A stretch of 64,000 nucleotides of DNA from Denitromonas halophila (GCF_007625155.1 NZ_VMNK01000014.1:118356-182355); one strand, 5' to 3'; positions 38,476 through 48,247 are shown, numbered from the stretch's first letter. Numbers and translations: made by a program. The notes: a model not told the origin generated them from the sequence alone.

Positions 38476-39375
38476 TCAGAGGCTGTCGCGGTGCCAGACT
38501 TCCGTCACGATATTCATCGCGGCGGCGACGGTCTGCTCTTGGTAGCGCTCCTTGCGGCAGACAACGGCCAGTTCGGCCGGCAGCACTACCGCGTCAGCAA
38601 TAACAACGCCATCTGCATGGGCGGCGCGCAGCGCCTGGCTATCGCGCGCCAAGGCGAGTGCCACGCCCGACTTGACCAGATCCATCATCGACGGTTCAAG
38701 GTCGACCTGCGCCACGATGTTGAACTCGACCGCCTCGGCGGCCGCCACCCGGGCGAGCAGGCGATGATGTACCGACTCCGGCGGCGTGCCAATCCACGGC
38801 AACTGCGCCAGTTCGCGCCAAGTCTTGCCTCTGACCTGCCCACCCCAGTTTGGCGGCGCGACGACCCGATAGACAAAGTCAGTCAGTGCGAGCACCTCAA
38901 ACTGCTCGCGAAGATCTGCCAGGCCGGGGGGGCCGAGCGCAAACGCAACATCAAGCTTGCCCGCGGCCACATCCGCCGCCATCGCGCCCGACATGCCATG
39001 GCGTAGCGTGAAAGATACGGCCGGATGCCGCTCGGCAAGCAGGCGCAAACACGCGCCCAGGCGGAGAAACTCCGGATCGAGAATCGTTCCCAGACTCAGG
39101 CTGCCGAGCACACTCCCTTTCAGACTCGCGGCAGAGGCCCGAAACTCGCTCATCGCCGTCAGCACCCGTTCCGCCGCGGGCAACAACTGCCGGCCCGCCT
39201 GCGTCAGGTGCATACCCCGGGGATGGCGCTCGAACAGCGGAGTCGCTATCGACTGCTGCAACTTCTTGAGCTGCAAGCTCAACGCCGGCTGCGTGATACA
39301 CAGACGCTCAGCCGCACGCGTCAGGTTCCCCTCTTTGGCTACGGTCACAAAAGCACGCAACTCGGCATGGTTCAT
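38476..39375 (-). CDS. LysR-family transcriptional regulator
   Basis: 299 residues: N-terminal winged helix-turn-helix (about 2-60, NLTRAAERLCITQPALSLQLKKLQ split across the motif) and a co-inducer-binding domain. The ligand is unknown. It is transcribed in the same direction as acuR, 147 bp upstream of it, at the outer edge of the DMSP island, and could regulate the island, but no divergent target gene adjoins it. Confidence 0.85.
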   Translation of the reverse strand: MNHAELRAFVTVAKEGNLTRAAERLCITQPALSLQLKKLQQSIATPLFERHPRGMHLTQAGRQLLPAAERVLTAMSEFRASAASLKGSVLGSLSLGTILDPEFLRLGACLRLLAERHPAVSFTLRHGMSGAMAADVAAGKLDVAFALGPPGLADLREQFEVLALTDFVYRVVAPPNWGGQVRGKTWRELAQLPWIGTPPESVHHRLLARVAAAEAVEFNIVAQVDLEPSMMDLVKSGVALALARDSQALRAAHADGVVIADAVVLPAELAVVCRKERYQEQTVAAAMNIVTEVWHRDSL

Positions 39376-40187
39376 TGGGTGTCAACGCCTGGAAGGGGGG
39401 AGGGCGCCACGAACCGCGAGCGCCGCGCCGGGTAGGGGGCTGGGATACACACAACATCTGTCTTCGTTCGGGCCAGAGTCCGTCAAGGATAGATCAAAGC
39501 GTCGGGTGACGGCTTGATCGACAAATGAACGGTGGATTCATCAGAGTTGAGGTGGCGACCGGCCGGCCTGGCTGGCCTATCGACTCTGCCGTCTAATTTG
39601 CTGAATTGCCTTCAGAGGATTAAACCGCGCTCACGGCACTCCGAGCGTGAGCTTAGTACCGTTATCCGGGATAAAGCGGTGATCAAGCGCAGCAGCGTCT
39701 TCGCGCGTATGCATGCTGCGGCGGTGATCCTGGCACCGCAGCGGTGCCTCAATCCCTTGCCGCCGCCCAAGTCAAAACTAAAGCCGTTTGTGTGAAAGAA
39801 GTATCAGAGGTCGGCACCATGAAGTACATGTATGCGTTAGCAGGCGCGCGCGTGGAGTGTGCTGGACAACATTGAAGCGGTGCGCGCCTAACGATGGTGG
39901 CCGGCGGGGTTCGATTGCAGGTACGGCGGCTCAAGCGTCAGTGGAAAACCTTGCGGAACACAATGCGCCGACAATGTGGTTTGATGGAGCGTGTATTGCA
40001 TAAGCCGTAATGGGTATTTTTGACGAGAGGCAGACCGTCTTTCTTAGGGTTTTAAAACCGCGATAATTTGTATTATGTAAACCAACGCGAATTCATACAA
40101 ACGACGGCAGGCCAGCCGACGCGAACTTCAATCATTCCCTGTGTTGGCGCACAATGTTCCTGTGTTACTCGTCGTGGAATCCCAGAC
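39376..40187. other. Gene-free stretch right of the DMSP island
   Basis: 812 bp with no convincing gene on either strand. It holds a hairpin with arms GCTCACG/CGTGAGC near 39630-39652 and an AT-rich tract near 40040-40080 that may carry the promoter of the macro-domain gene. Composition is patchier than in the flanking genes. Confidence 0.6.
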
Positions 40188-40715
40188 ATGCAAGTCGCGC
40201 GATTGTCAGTTTGGCAGGGTGACATCACCACGTTGTCGGTCGACGCCATCGTGAACGCCGCCAATGAGTCTTTGCTTGGCGGCGGTGGTGTTGATGGCGC
40301 AATCCATCGTGCCGCCGGCCCGGAACTACTTGCCTGTTGCCGCGATCTGAACGGCTGCCCCACGGGTGAAGCGCGGATCACGCCCGGATTTCGGCTGCCG
40401 TCTCGCTGGATCATTCATACAGTGGGCCCGGTCTGGCATGGCGCTCTCCGGAACGAATCGGCGCTATTGGCGGCGTGCTATCGCGCCTGCTTGGCGCTGG
40501 CGATTCAAAACAACGTTCGCAGTATCGCGTTTCCTGCGATCAGTTGCGGGGTGTATGGGTTTCCCGCTGAGTCAGCTGCGCGTATCGCCGTCGCGGAATG
40601 TAAAGCGGCTCTGGCGTTGCATGCCGGGCTGGAGAAGATCCTCCTGGTGGCCTTTGACGCAAAAATGGCAGCTATTCTCACAGCTACCCTCTTCGCGTTC
40701 GACGACACCGTCTGA
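40188..40715 (+). CDS. Macro-domain O-acetyl-ADP-ribose deacetylase
   Basis: 175 residues from ATG 40188. Typical YmdB-class macro domain: [20 protein letters not shown] (ADP-ribose pocket with the catalytic Asn/Asp), [24 protein letters not shown] and [12 protein letters not shown]. These enzymes remove acetyl or ADP-ribosyl groups from ADP-ribose adducts in the cytoplasm. It is a single gene converging on the small gene at 40721. Confidence 0.92.
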   Translation: MQVARLSVWQGDITTLSVDAIVNAANESLLGGGGVDGAIHRAAGPELLACCRDLNGCPTGEARITPGFRLPSRWIIHTVGPVWHGALRNESALLAACYRACLALAIQNNVRSIAFPAISCGVYGFPAESAARIAVAECKAALALHAGLEKILLVAFDAKMAAILTATLFAFDDTV

Positions 40716-40720
40716 GTATG

Positions 40721-41080
40721 TCAGGAGGCCAGCGCCGCCTCTCCGTTGCAACGCATTCGGCATGACACCAACCCTTTTCGTGGACGGAACGACACGCATT
40801 GCGTTTTAAGTGCGACATCATTCCCAAGTTCGGCCTCTTCGCCTGACTCATAGTGATCAATGTGCGCCAGTTCCAGAAAATGCTCGGCAGATTGGCGGCT
40901 ATGGAATATCGTCAGGCTCCCGTCGCTGGAGCAGACCCAACGTCCGTTCAATGAAATGGCATGGCAGGTGCAGTGGTGCATACAGACCGGATGAATCCGA
41001 ATTGTAGACGGCACACCTGACCAGATCGGTGCTGCCACTACCTCAAGCCATCCCGCCATACGGTCGGTTGACGCAATCAT
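40721..41080 (-). CDS. Small Cys/His-rich hypothetical protein
   Basis: 119 residues from ATG 41080, chosen for the GGAGGAG seven bases upstream. The centre has CMHHCTCHAISLNGRWVC, a cluster of Cys and His that could bind metal. No signal peptide or membrane segment. I do not recognise the family. The strong ribosome-binding site is the main evidence that it is real. Confidence 0.6.
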   Translation of the reverse strand: MIASTDRMAGWLEVVAAPIWSGVPSTIRIHPVCMHHCTCHAISLNGRWVCSSDGSLTIFHSRQSAEHFLELAHIDHYESGEEAELGNDVALKTQCVSFRPRKGLVSCRMRCNGEAALAS

Positions 41081-41298
41081 CTTGTTCTCCTCCGTCATGT
41101 TGTCTGGCCGGTCGGTAGCGCCCTACTCCACCGATCTCGTTTGGCCTGGTGGCTTTTTTGTATGCCACTTGAACTTCTTTTCTAGTCATGATTTTGCGTA
41201 GGGTCAACAACTGACTGACGAGAACGTGCTTCGAGCCGACGGGTGAGGAGGCTGCTTGATATACTGAATCCTTTACTGACGTGTAGAGGGGCGCATCG

Positions 41299-42570
41299 AT
41301 GAAACTTGAGACTCTGGCTGTCCATGGCGGCTATTCACCCGATCCGACAACCAATGCGGTGGCGGTGCCGATCTATCAGACCACCTCATACGCATTCAAC
41401 GATACGCAGCATGGCGCCGACCTGTTTGATCTCAAGGTCGAAGGCAATATCTACACGCGCATCATGAACCCGACCCAGTCCGTGCTCGAAGCGCGTGTGG
41501 CAGCGATGGAGGGCGGTATCGCAGGTCTGGCGCTGGCGTCCGGCATGGCAGCGATTACCTATGCTATCCAGACCATCACTGAAGCGGGCGACAACATTAT
41601 TTCAGCCTCGACGCTCTATGGCGGCACCTACAATCTGTTCGCGCATACGCTGCCGCAAATGGGCATCAACGTGCGTTTCGCCGACTATCGCCAGCCCGAG
41701 GAATTCGAGAGTCTGATCGACGAACGGACCAAGGCCATTTTTTGCGAATCGGTCGGCAATCCGTTGGGCAACATCACCGACTTCGAGCGCCTGGTAGAAG
41801 TTGCCCACCGAAACGGCATCCCCGTCATTGTGGACAACACCGTACCGACCCCTTATCTGTGCCGACCAATCGAACATGGTGCCGACATTGTCGTGCACTC
41901 GCTCACCAAATACCTTGGCGGCCACGGCACCTCCATTGGCGGCATAATCGTTGATTCGGGCAAGTTTCCCTGGGCGGAGCACAAAACACGCTTCAAGCGC
42001 CTGAACGAGCCCGACCCGTCATATCACGGGGTGGTCTACACCGAAGCGCTTGGTGCGGCGGCGTTTATTGCGCGGGCGCGCGTCGTGCCGCTGCGCAACA
42101 TGGGTGCAGCGATCAGTCCGTTCAACGCTTTCCTGATTTTGCAAGGTATCGAAACTGTCGCGCTGCGCATGGATCGGATCTGCGAAAACACGGTGCGTGT
42201 TGCCGAGTTCCTGCAAGGCCATGACAAGGTCGAGTGGGTGAACTACGCGGGTTTGCGCAACCACAAAGACTTCGGTCTGGTCGAAAAGTACATGGGCGGC
42301 CGTGCATCGGGCATCTTGTCTTTCGGCGTCAAGGGCGGCCTGGCGGCCGGTGGCCGTTTCCAGGATGCCCTCAAGCTGGTGACGCGCCTGGTTAACATCG
42401 GCGATGCAAAGTCACTCGCCTGCCACCCTGCCAGCACGACGCATCGACAGCTCTCTCCAGCGGAACTCGAAAAGGCCGGCGTTTCGGAAGACATGGTGCG
42501 CTTGTCGATCGGCATCGAGCATATCGACGACATTCTCGCGGATCTGGCGCAAGCGCTCGAGGCGGCTTAA
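41299..42570 (+). CDS. metY: O-acetylhomoserine sulfhydrylase
   Basis: 423 residues. Cys/Met-metabolism PLP enzyme: [20 protein letters not shown] at the start, SGMAAI PLP-phosphate contact, and PLP lysine in [11 protein letters not shown] (about 204). The length and the C-terminal [11 protein letters not shown] fit MetY rather than MetB/MetZ. It makes homocysteine from O-acetylhomoserine and sulfide. No SAM riboswitch is visible upstream. Sulfur assimilation next to a DMS-producing island may be chance. Confidence 0.92.
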   Translation: MKLETLAVHGGYSPDPTTNAVAVPIYQTTSYAFNDTQHGADLFDLKVEGNIYTRIMNPTQSVLEARVAAMEGGIAGLALASGMAAITYAIQTITEAGDNIISASTLYGGTYNLFAHTLPQMGINVRFADYRQPEEFESLIDERTKAIFCESVGNPLGNITDFERLVEVAHRNGIPVIVDNTVPTPYLCRPIEHGADIVVHSLTKYLGGHGTSIGGIIVDSGKFPWAEHKTRFKRLNEPDPSYHGVVYTEALGAAAFIARARVVPLRNMGAAISPFNAFLILQGIETVALRMDRICENTVRVAEFLQGHDKVEWVNYAGLRNHKDFGLVEKYMGGRASGILSFGVKGGLAAGGRFQDALKLVTRLVNIGDAKSLACHPASTTHRQLSPAELEKAGVSEDMVRLSIGIEHIDDILADLAQALEAA

Positions 42571-42596
42571 ACCCAACCCGTGACGCAGTCACAAAA

Positions 42597-42622
42597 AGCC
42601 GGCGTTCGCGCCGGTTTTTTTA
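42597..42622 (+). terminator. Rho-independent terminator after metY
   Basis: Stem CCGGCG-TTCG-CGCCGG followed by seven T; an A-run on the other side makes it usable for the convergent gene too. Confidence 0.9.
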
Positions 42623-43483
42623 TACCCCGACCCCTTCGAGCAGTGTTTTTGCCCGATCCGCGTCAAGATGCGCAATCGCGTCGCGCGGTTGGCACGTGGC
42701 AGCGGCAGAAATATTTCTCTCGACCGCAACGCTCCTGCGACTGCGACGGTTGATCGACAAGGCGTTGGCGTAGGCAATCCGGATGCTTGGCGAGTCGGGA
42801 TCGAGAACAATGGCCCGCTCGAAATGCCGCAAGCCCAAGGCTCGGCTGGCGCCGTGGGTCAGACGCCCCACGACGCTACCGACTTTATCAACCACTTCAA
42901 TGTGATAGCCACCCAGCGCTGCGTGCGCGGCCGCATGGTCGGGCTCAAGTGCGATGGCAATCATCAGGCTTTGACGCACCTTGCTGCCCAGCCCGCGCCC
43001 TAGCGCCTTGACCACCGAAATCTGCTGGCTATAACGCGCGAGCGCGAGCGCGTGGGTGTACCAGACGTTCGCCCAGCCTGGATCAATCTGGCTCAGGCGC
43101 TCACAGTGGCTTGCGGTATCGCAGAGCAAGGTGAGCGCACGCACTGGATCACTTTCGAGATGCATGGCGTAGGCGATGGCAGCTCTACCGGCCACGACGG
43201 CACCGATTGGGCCAGCCGCCTGGCCCGTCGTCATCGCGGCACAAAAATCACCTGCGTGGTAATCGCGCCAGGCAGATTGCAGCATCTCGGCCAGATTGTT
43301 GGGATCGGCGTCGTTCGACAAGCCCGGGCCGCAGCGTTCAAGTTGATCAGCCAAGCGCTGCGCGTCGGGAAATGCTTCGCGATCACCGCTGTGCAAAACG
43401 GACCAATGGGCTTCAAGCGACGAGCCCGTATAGCGATAAACGCGGTCCCCATAGGGGAACGCGCGCCATTCGATCTGCTTCAT
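42620..43483 (-). CDS. TPR-like hypothetical protein
   Basis: 287 residues from ATG 43483 (GGGAG upstream). Repeated helical pairs with Ala/Gly/Tyr at TPR positions (for example DPGWANVWYTHALALARYSQ, EPDHAAAHAALGGYHIE, DPDSPSIRIAYANALS) indicate about five tetratricopeptide-type repeats from residue ~60 on. No signal peptide. Such proteins are scaffolds; the partner is unknown. Confidence 0.75.
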   Translation of the reverse strand: MKQIEWRAFPYGDRVYRYTGSSLEAHWSVLHSGDREAFPDAQRLADQLERCGPGLSNDADPNNLAEMLQSAWRDYHAGDFCAAMTTGQAAGPIGAVVAGRAAIAYAMHLESDPVRALTLLCDTASHCERLSQIDPGWANVWYTHALALARYSQQISVVKALGRGLGSKVRQSLMIAIALEPDHAAAHAALGGYHIEVVDKVGSVVGRLTHGASRALGLRHFERAIVLDPDSPSIRIAYANALSINRRSRRSVAVERNISAAATCQPRDAIAHLDADRAKTLLEGVGV

Positions 43484-43598
43484 TTGCTCTCCCTGACGGC
43501 CGCTCCTTTCGGTCTGTTTTTTGTCGGAGCTTCCTGACTTCACGCCGTCTTTTTTGTGAGCTTACCACCAGGAGAGCGCGCATTCATGACGCAGCGCA

Positions 43599-43892
43599 TC
43601 ACGTCGCTAGATCATTGATGAATCGCGCCATCACCATGTCTTTTTCCGACAAGCCGCCTGCGTCGTGAGTTGTCAGCGTGATATCGACGCGGTTATAGAC
43701 ATTTGACCAATCAGGGTGGTGATCCAGACGCTCGGCCATCAGGGCGATCTGGCTCATGAAGCCGAACGCGGCGTTGAAATCCCGAAAACGGAAACTGCGG
43801 GAAATTGCTGTTTTGTCGGGGTTCAGTTGCCAGCCGTCCAGACTGGCAAGATTTTGTCCTAATACGTTTTCCGTCAAGCGCTTGTTGCTCAT
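43599..43892 (-). CDS. phhB: Pterin-4a-carbinolamine dehydratase
   Basis: 97 residues from ATG 43892. The DCoH/PCD fold is shown by [15 protein letters not shown] and the active-site [20 protein letters not shown]. It dehydrates 4a-hydroxytetrahydropterin, recycling the cofactor of phenylalanine hydroxylase; no phhA is in the window, and PCD can also act in folate or molybdopterin chemistry. Confidence 0.92.
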   Translation of the reverse strand: MSNKRLTENVLGQNLASLDGWQLNPDKTAISRSFRFRDFNAAFGFMSQIALMAERLDHHPDWSNVYNRVDITLTTHDAGGLSEKDMVMARFINDLAT

Positions 43893-44117
43893 GCGGCCTC
43901 CTGTCATCCCGTTGGCCGGTGCGGCCATGTTGCGGACCAAGCGAACGAATGGGTGGATTCATCGACGGCTCACGGCGAAGCCTCCGTGCGCATACGCCAT
44001 TAAGACACGCGGACTATCCGGCGACAAGCCCGTCGTCGAAAGGGGTGGCCGCGCATTGCATCATGGGCGTCGCGTCGCTAAGCTTCGCCGCTTCCATCCT
44101 GACAAGGCGATATCCCG

Positions 44118-45314
44118 GTGAAACGCAGCTACGACGCCATCGTGATCGGCGCAGGTGCAGCAGGCATGATGTGCGCCGCGCGCGCTGCCCAGCGTGGTCG
44201 CCAAGTGCTCATCATCGATCACGCCACATCGCTGGCCGAGAAGATTCGAATCTCGGGGGGCGGACGCTGCAACTTTACCAACCGGGTGGTCGGCGCCAGC
44301 AATTTTCTCTCGCAGAATCCGCACTTTTGCCGCTCGGCGTTGGCGCGCTACAGCCCGCAGCATTTTATTGCGCTGGTTGAGCGCTACGGCATTCGCTATC
44401 ACGAGAAGACGCTCGGGCAGCTGTTCTGTGATGACAGCAGCCAGCAGATCATTGACCTGCTGGTGCAAGAGTGTGCGGACGGACAGGTCGATTGGGCGAT
44501 GCCGGTCAAGGTCGATTCCGTCGGTCGTGCCGACAAGGATCGGTTTTTGGTGCGTACCGATCATGGCGACTTCGACGCCGCAGCCCTGGTCGTGGCCACC
44601 GGCGGTCTCTCGATCCCGAAAATCGGCGCCACCGATCTGGGTTGCCGCATCGCGACGCAGTTTGATCTCCCCGTGGTGTCGCCCCGCCCTGCCCTGGTAC
44701 CGCTGACGCTGGATTCGGAGACGCTGTCGGCACTCGCCCCGCTGGCGGGCGCCGCCTTCGATGTAGTCGCCCGTTGCGGCGATGGCGAATTTCGCGAGCG
44801 GGCCTTGATCACTCATCGCGGCCTCTCCGGCCCAGCAATTCTGCAAATCTCGAGCTACTGGCAATATGCTTGCGCCACCGGACACCCAGCACCGGTTCGC
44901 CTCAATCTGCTACCCGATGACGACGCCGCTGATTGGCTCGCCGAGCACGGCGACAGCAACGCCCTGCTCGGAAATCTGCTGGGTGAGGTGCTGCCCAAGC
45001 GTTTTGCCAAAGCCTGGTGCGAACTGCATGGCTGGGAGCGGCCCCTCAAGCAAATCGGGGCAAAGGAGCGCAAGGCGATTGCCAAGGCGCTGGCCAACTG
45101 GTCCCTTGCACCCTCGGGGACGCAAGGCTTTTCCAAGGCAGAGGTCACGCTCGGCGGCGTCGACACCCGCGCGCTGTCGTCGAAAACCCTGGGCGCATTG
45201 ACGCAGCCCGGCCTCTACTTTATTGGTGAAGTGGTCGATGTCACCGGTCACCTTGGGGGTTACAACTTCCAGTGGGCGTGGTCATCGGCCGTTGCCGCAG
45301 GTGACGCGCTCTGA
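44118..45314 (+). CDS. NAD(P)/FAD-dependent oxidoreductase, HI0933/YhiN family
   Basis: 398 residues from ATG 44118. N-terminal FAD-binding VIGAGAAGMMCAARAAQRG, the family-specific KIRISGGGRCNFTN (about 37-50) and C-terminal GLYFIGEVVDVTGHLGGYNFQWAWSSG-like ending are diagnostic of this flavoprotein family. Cytoplasmic; the physiological substrate is unsettled, a relative (BaiN) reduces bile-acid intermediates. Monocistronic, ending 2 bp from a convergent gene. Confidence 0.9.
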   Translation: MKRSYDAIVIGAGAAGMMCAARAAQRGRQVLIIDHATSLAEKIRISGGGRCNFTNRVVGASNFLSQNPHFCRSALARYSPQHFIALVERYGIRYHEKTLGQLFCDDSSQQIIDLLVQECADGQVDWAMPVKVDSVGRADKDRFLVRTDHGDFDAAALVVATGGLSIPKIGATDLGCRIATQFDLPVVSPRPALVPLTLDSETLSALAPLAGAAFDVVARCGDGEFRERALITHRGLSGPAILQISSYWQYACATGHPAPVRLNLLPDDDAADWLAEHGDSNALLGNLLGEVLPKRFAKAWCELHGWERPLKQIGAKERKAIAKALANWSLAPSGTQGFSKAEVTLGGVDTRALSSKTLGALTQPGLYFIGEVVDVTGHLGGYNFQWAWSSAVAAGDAL

Positions 45315-45315
45315 A

Positions 45316-45639
45316 TTACTTGACCGCTTCGAGCACGCCTGCCATCTGTACCATTTCCACGTAGCGGCCAAGCATGACCACCGAGCCCGGGCGACGATTG
45401 TCGCCGGTGTCCGAGAACTCGAATCGATACACCCGCCTCAGTACCATCTGCCCGTTTGCGTTACGCGCAAAGCGTGTGCGCTCGGTGGCAACGGTTTCAT
45501 CCAGAAACTGAAATCCTCGCAGTGAACACGCGGAGCGGGCGGACGTCAGCGCGGTCTCTCGTGTCTTCAGCGAATCCATCCAGTACCAGGCAATGCCACC
45601 CAATGCCAACAGCGGCAGAATGTCCCAAAGGGTGATCAT
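45316..45639 (-). CDS. DUF3301 membrane-anchored protein
   Basis: 107 residues with one N-terminal membrane helix (about 4-21, LWDILPLLALGGIAWYWMDSL) and a soluble domain with ACSLRGFQFLDETVA and LRRVYRFEFSDTGDNRRPG, both typical of DUF3301 proteins of proteobacteria. Function unknown. Confidence 0.85.
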   Translation of the reverse strand: MITLWDILPLLALGGIAWYWMDSLKTRETALTSARSACSLRGFQFLDETVATERTRFARNANGQMVLRRVYRFEFSDTGDNRRPGSVVMLGRYVEMVQMAGVLEAVK

Positions 45640-45711
45640 TGCGCACCCACCGACAGCCGTGGCCGGCTTTCGCCTACAATCGACACATCATTTCGACAGG
45701 AGTGTTGCCTC

Positions 45712-46233
45712 ATGCGTAACCTTGTTCTGACCGCTATTGGTGATGATCGCCCGGGTCTGGTTGAAGCCCTGTCCACCACCATCAACGAGGCCGGCGGCAA
45801 TTGGCTGGAATCATCGATGGCGCAACTTGCGGGCAAGTTTGCAGGAATTTTGCGTGTCACGGTCCCGGAAGACGCGGCCGATGGTTTGATTGCCGCGCTC
45901 ACCGGCATGACCGCGCTCAAGGTCACGGTCACCAGTGCCACAGACACCCCCGCCCCTGAAACCGCGCGGCGTTTGCATCTGACCCTGGTTGGCCAGGATC
46001 GTCTTGGCATCGTACGCGAGGTGTCGCAAGTGCTCTTGCGGCACGCCGTTAACGTTGAAGAGCTGAGCACGCTCACCTCCAGTGCACCAATGTCGGGCGA
46101 GACCATGTTCCACGCCAAGGCGAGTCTGCAAGGTGGGCAAGATCTGGATGCCGCGGCATTGCAGTCGGACCTCGAAGCGCTCTCGAATGATTTGATCGTG
46201 GACATCACACTCGACGAAGTCGTCTGGGTCTGA
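45712..46233 (+). CDS. GcvR-like protein with two ACT domains
   Basis: 173 residues from ATG 45712 (AGGAG upstream). The first ACT domain (about 2-80) starts LVLTAIGDDRPGLVEALS; the second (about 88-165) has LVGQDRLGIVREVSQVL. This is the build of GcvR, which in E. coli antagonises GcvA to repress glycine cleavage. No gcv genes adjoin, so the amino-acid regulator role is a family inference. Confidence 0.85.
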   Translation: MRNLVLTAIGDDRPGLVEALSTTINEAGGNWLESSMAQLAGKFAGILRVTVPEDAADGLIAALTGMTALKVTVTSATDTPAPETARRLHLTLVGQDRLGIVREVSQVLLRHAVNVEELSTLTSSAPMSGETMFHAKASLQGGQDLDAAALQSDLEALSNDLIVDITLDEVVWV

Positions 46234-46281
46234 ATCTCGGCGCTGGGCCCGGATCGACGCGACCCGGGCAATGGCTTTGGC

Positions 46282-46644
46282 TCATAGCTGGGTGTATTTG
46301 TCGGCCCGGCCATGCGCCTTGTCGACCGGATAGCGCGATTCATTGATGGCCAGTTTGCGCTGCGCGGCATCGGCGAGATCAACCTCCAGCACGTCGGCGA
46401 GGCGCACCAGATACAGCAGCACATCCGCCAGTTCGAGCGCAACCTCCGCACGATCGGACGCCGGCAACGCCGCCGACGCTTCCGCAGTTCGCCACTGAAA
46501 ATGCTCCACCACCTCCGCCGCCTCGCCAATCAAGGCCATGGCGAGGTTTTTTGGCGTGTGGAACTGCCCCCAGTCGCGGGCCTCGGCAAAAGCACGAAGC
46601 GCGTCACGCAAGGCCAGTAGATCGCTGTGTGGAGCGGCGGCCAT
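46282..46644 (-). CDS. MazG-like nucleotide pyrophosphohydrolase
   Basis: 120 residues. The all-alpha NTP-PPase fold is marked by ALIGEAAEVVEHFQW (ExxE) and EVALELADVLLYLVRLAD (ExxD), the Mg-binding acidic sets. Relatives of RS21-C6/dCTPase type clean non-canonical nucleotides. It lies 9 bp after the rlmJ stop, on the same strand, so the two are probably co-transcribed. Confidence 0.88.
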   Translation of the reverse strand: MAAAPHSDLLALRDALRAFAEARDWGQFHTPKNLAMALIGEAAEVVEHFQWRTAEASAALPASDRAEVALELADVLLYLVRLADVLEVDLADAAQRKLAINESRYPVDKAHGRADKYTQL

Positions 46645-46653
46645 GTGATCTCC

Positions 46654-47505
46654 TCAAGTGCTGTGGCTATCGAGCTGATACCGGGCAGGCGCGCCGGCAC
46701 CCATGTGCTGACTCAACCACGGCAAGGTTTCTGCCAATTGCTCGGCCAGTGTCCACGGTGGATTCAGAACAAACATACCGCTGCCGGTCATGCCCAGTCC
46801 ATCGGCGGCGGGCGGCGCGACTTCAAGCGTCGCGTGCAGCCAGCTTTGTGTCGAGGCGCCCAGTTTGAGCAATTTCTTCGGCAGGCGACGAGATTCGGGA
46901 CGCCCGATAATCGGGTACCAGACCAGGAAGCACCCGGTTGGAAAGCGCTTGAGCCCGTCCTCCAGCGTCGCGATCAGCGTGTCGTAGTCCTGTTTGACTT
47001 CATAGGGCGGGTCGATCAGCACTACCGCTCGGCGTGTTGGCGGCGGCAACAAGGCTTTGAGCGCGGCAAAGCCATCCGTCTTCTTTACCTGCGCCCGCCG
47101 GCCGGCATGTGCAAAGTGCTTGTCGAGGGCGTCGAAGTCGGTCGGATGGAGTTCAAACAAGCGCAAACGATCGGTGTCGCGCAGCAGACGTTGGGCAATG
47201 TCCGGCGAGCCCGGATAGCTCGTCGGCAAACCGGTTTTGCCGAGGCAACCCACCGACTCGAGAAAGCGCTGCACCGACTTCGGCCGCGGTTTGATTCCGG
47301 CAATTTTTCCAATGCCGGTTTCAAACTCGCCGGTGCGCGCCGCAGGGCCCTGGTCGAGCCGATAACTGCCGGGTCCAGCGTGGGTGTCAATGTACCAGTA
47401 CGGTGCGGGTTTCTGGTTGAAGTAGTCCAGCGTCAGCACGAGAGTCAAGTGCTTTAAGACGTCGGCATGATTGCCCGCATGGTACGCATGGCGATAACTG
47501 AGCAT
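46654..47505 (-). CDS. rlmJ: 23S rRNA (adenine(2030)-N6)-methyltransferase
   Basis: 283 residues from ATG 47505, matching the normal RlmJ length and its conserved start LSYRHAYHAGNHADVLKH; a frame opening further upstream is ignored. SAM pocket THAGPG (about 45) and catalytic DPPY in VLIDPPYEVKQDY (about 165) are intact. It methylates A2030 of 23S rRNA during ribosome assembly. Confidence 0.94.
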   Translation of the reverse strand: MLSYRHAYHAGNHADVLKHLTLVLTLDYFNQKPAPYWYIDTHAGPGSYRLDQGPAARTGEFETGIGKIAGIKPRPKSVQRFLESVGCLGKTGLPTSYPGSPDIAQRLLRDTDRLRLFELHPTDFDALDKHFAHAGRRAQVKKTDGFAALKALLPPPTRRAVVLIDPPYEVKQDYDTLIATLEDGLKRFPTGCFLVWYPIIGRPESRRLPKKLLKLGASTQSWLHATLEVAPPAADGLGMTGSGMFVLNPPWTLAEQLAETLPWLSQHMGAGAPARYQLDSHST

Positions 47506-47695
47506 TGGCGCGCGATTCGCAAAAACCGGATGAGCCGGCATGCTATCACCGACACTGTCCAATCGCCTCTCAATGCCGCGTTTCAAACGGATTTTTCAGT
47601 TTGCAGTGCAGCATATGCTTGATATGATTGCCGTTTTTCTGACCGCCGAAAACCGGTCAACAGGCGCGCAGACGCCCGAGCAGAGAGGACAAAAA

Positions 47696-48247
47696 ATGGC
47701 GATTTACGCACTGGATGATCGAATCCCGACCCTGGCTGCCGGCAGCTGGGTGGCCGATAACGCAACCGTGCTGGGCCGTGTTGTACTCGGCCGAAATGTG
47801 AGCATCTGGTACAACTCGGTGCTGCGCGGTGACAACGACCCCATCACCATCGGCGACAACTCCAATGTGCAGGATGGCTCGGTGCTGCATACCGACGACG
47901 GTGTGCCGCTGACCATCGGCGCCAATGTCACCATTGGCCACATGGCGATGTTGCATGGCTGTGAGATCGGTGACGGATCGTTGATCGGCATTAACGCCAT
48001 CGTTCTCAATGGCGCCAAGATTGGTCGCGGCTGCCTGATTGGCGCCAACGCCCTGATTCCGGAAGGGCGCGAGATTCCGGATTATTCGCTGGTGGTCGGC
48101 TCGCCCGGACGCATCATCCGCAGCCTCACCGAAGAAGAAGTGGCCGGATTGATCGCCAGCGCGGAAAACTATGTACGCCACCTGTCCGAGCACGCCAATG
48201 GGCTGCGCCGCATCGATACACCGTCAGCGGCCGGCCACGTTGCCTAA
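47696..48247 (+). CDS. Gamma-carbonic anhydrase family protein
   Basis: 183 residues from ATG 47696. A left-handed beta-helix built of hexapeptide repeats (ATVLGRVVLGRNVSIW, IGANVTIGHMAMLHGCEIGDG). Zinc His ligands are present in VLHTDD, GHMAML and LHGCE. Members hydrate CO2 or have unknown roles (YrdA, PaaY). No paa genes are nearby. Confidence 0.9.
   Translation: MAIYALDDRIPTLAAGSWVADNATVLGRVVLGRNVSIWYNSVLRGDNDPITIGDNSNVQDGSVLHTDDGVPLTIGANVTIGHMAMLHGCEIGDGSLIGINAIVLNGAKIGRGCLIGANALIPEGREIPDYSLVVGSPGRIIRSLTEEEVAGLIASAENYVRHLSEHANGLRRIDTPSAAGHVA

Noticed and set aside
37600..39006. 468-codon plus-strand frame opposite acuR and the LysR gene
   Set aside because: Covers two well-recognised regulators on the other strand and has no domain of its own.
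41108..41298. SAM riboswitch before metY
   Set aside because: Inspected for paired helices and conserved SAM-aptamer bases; none found.
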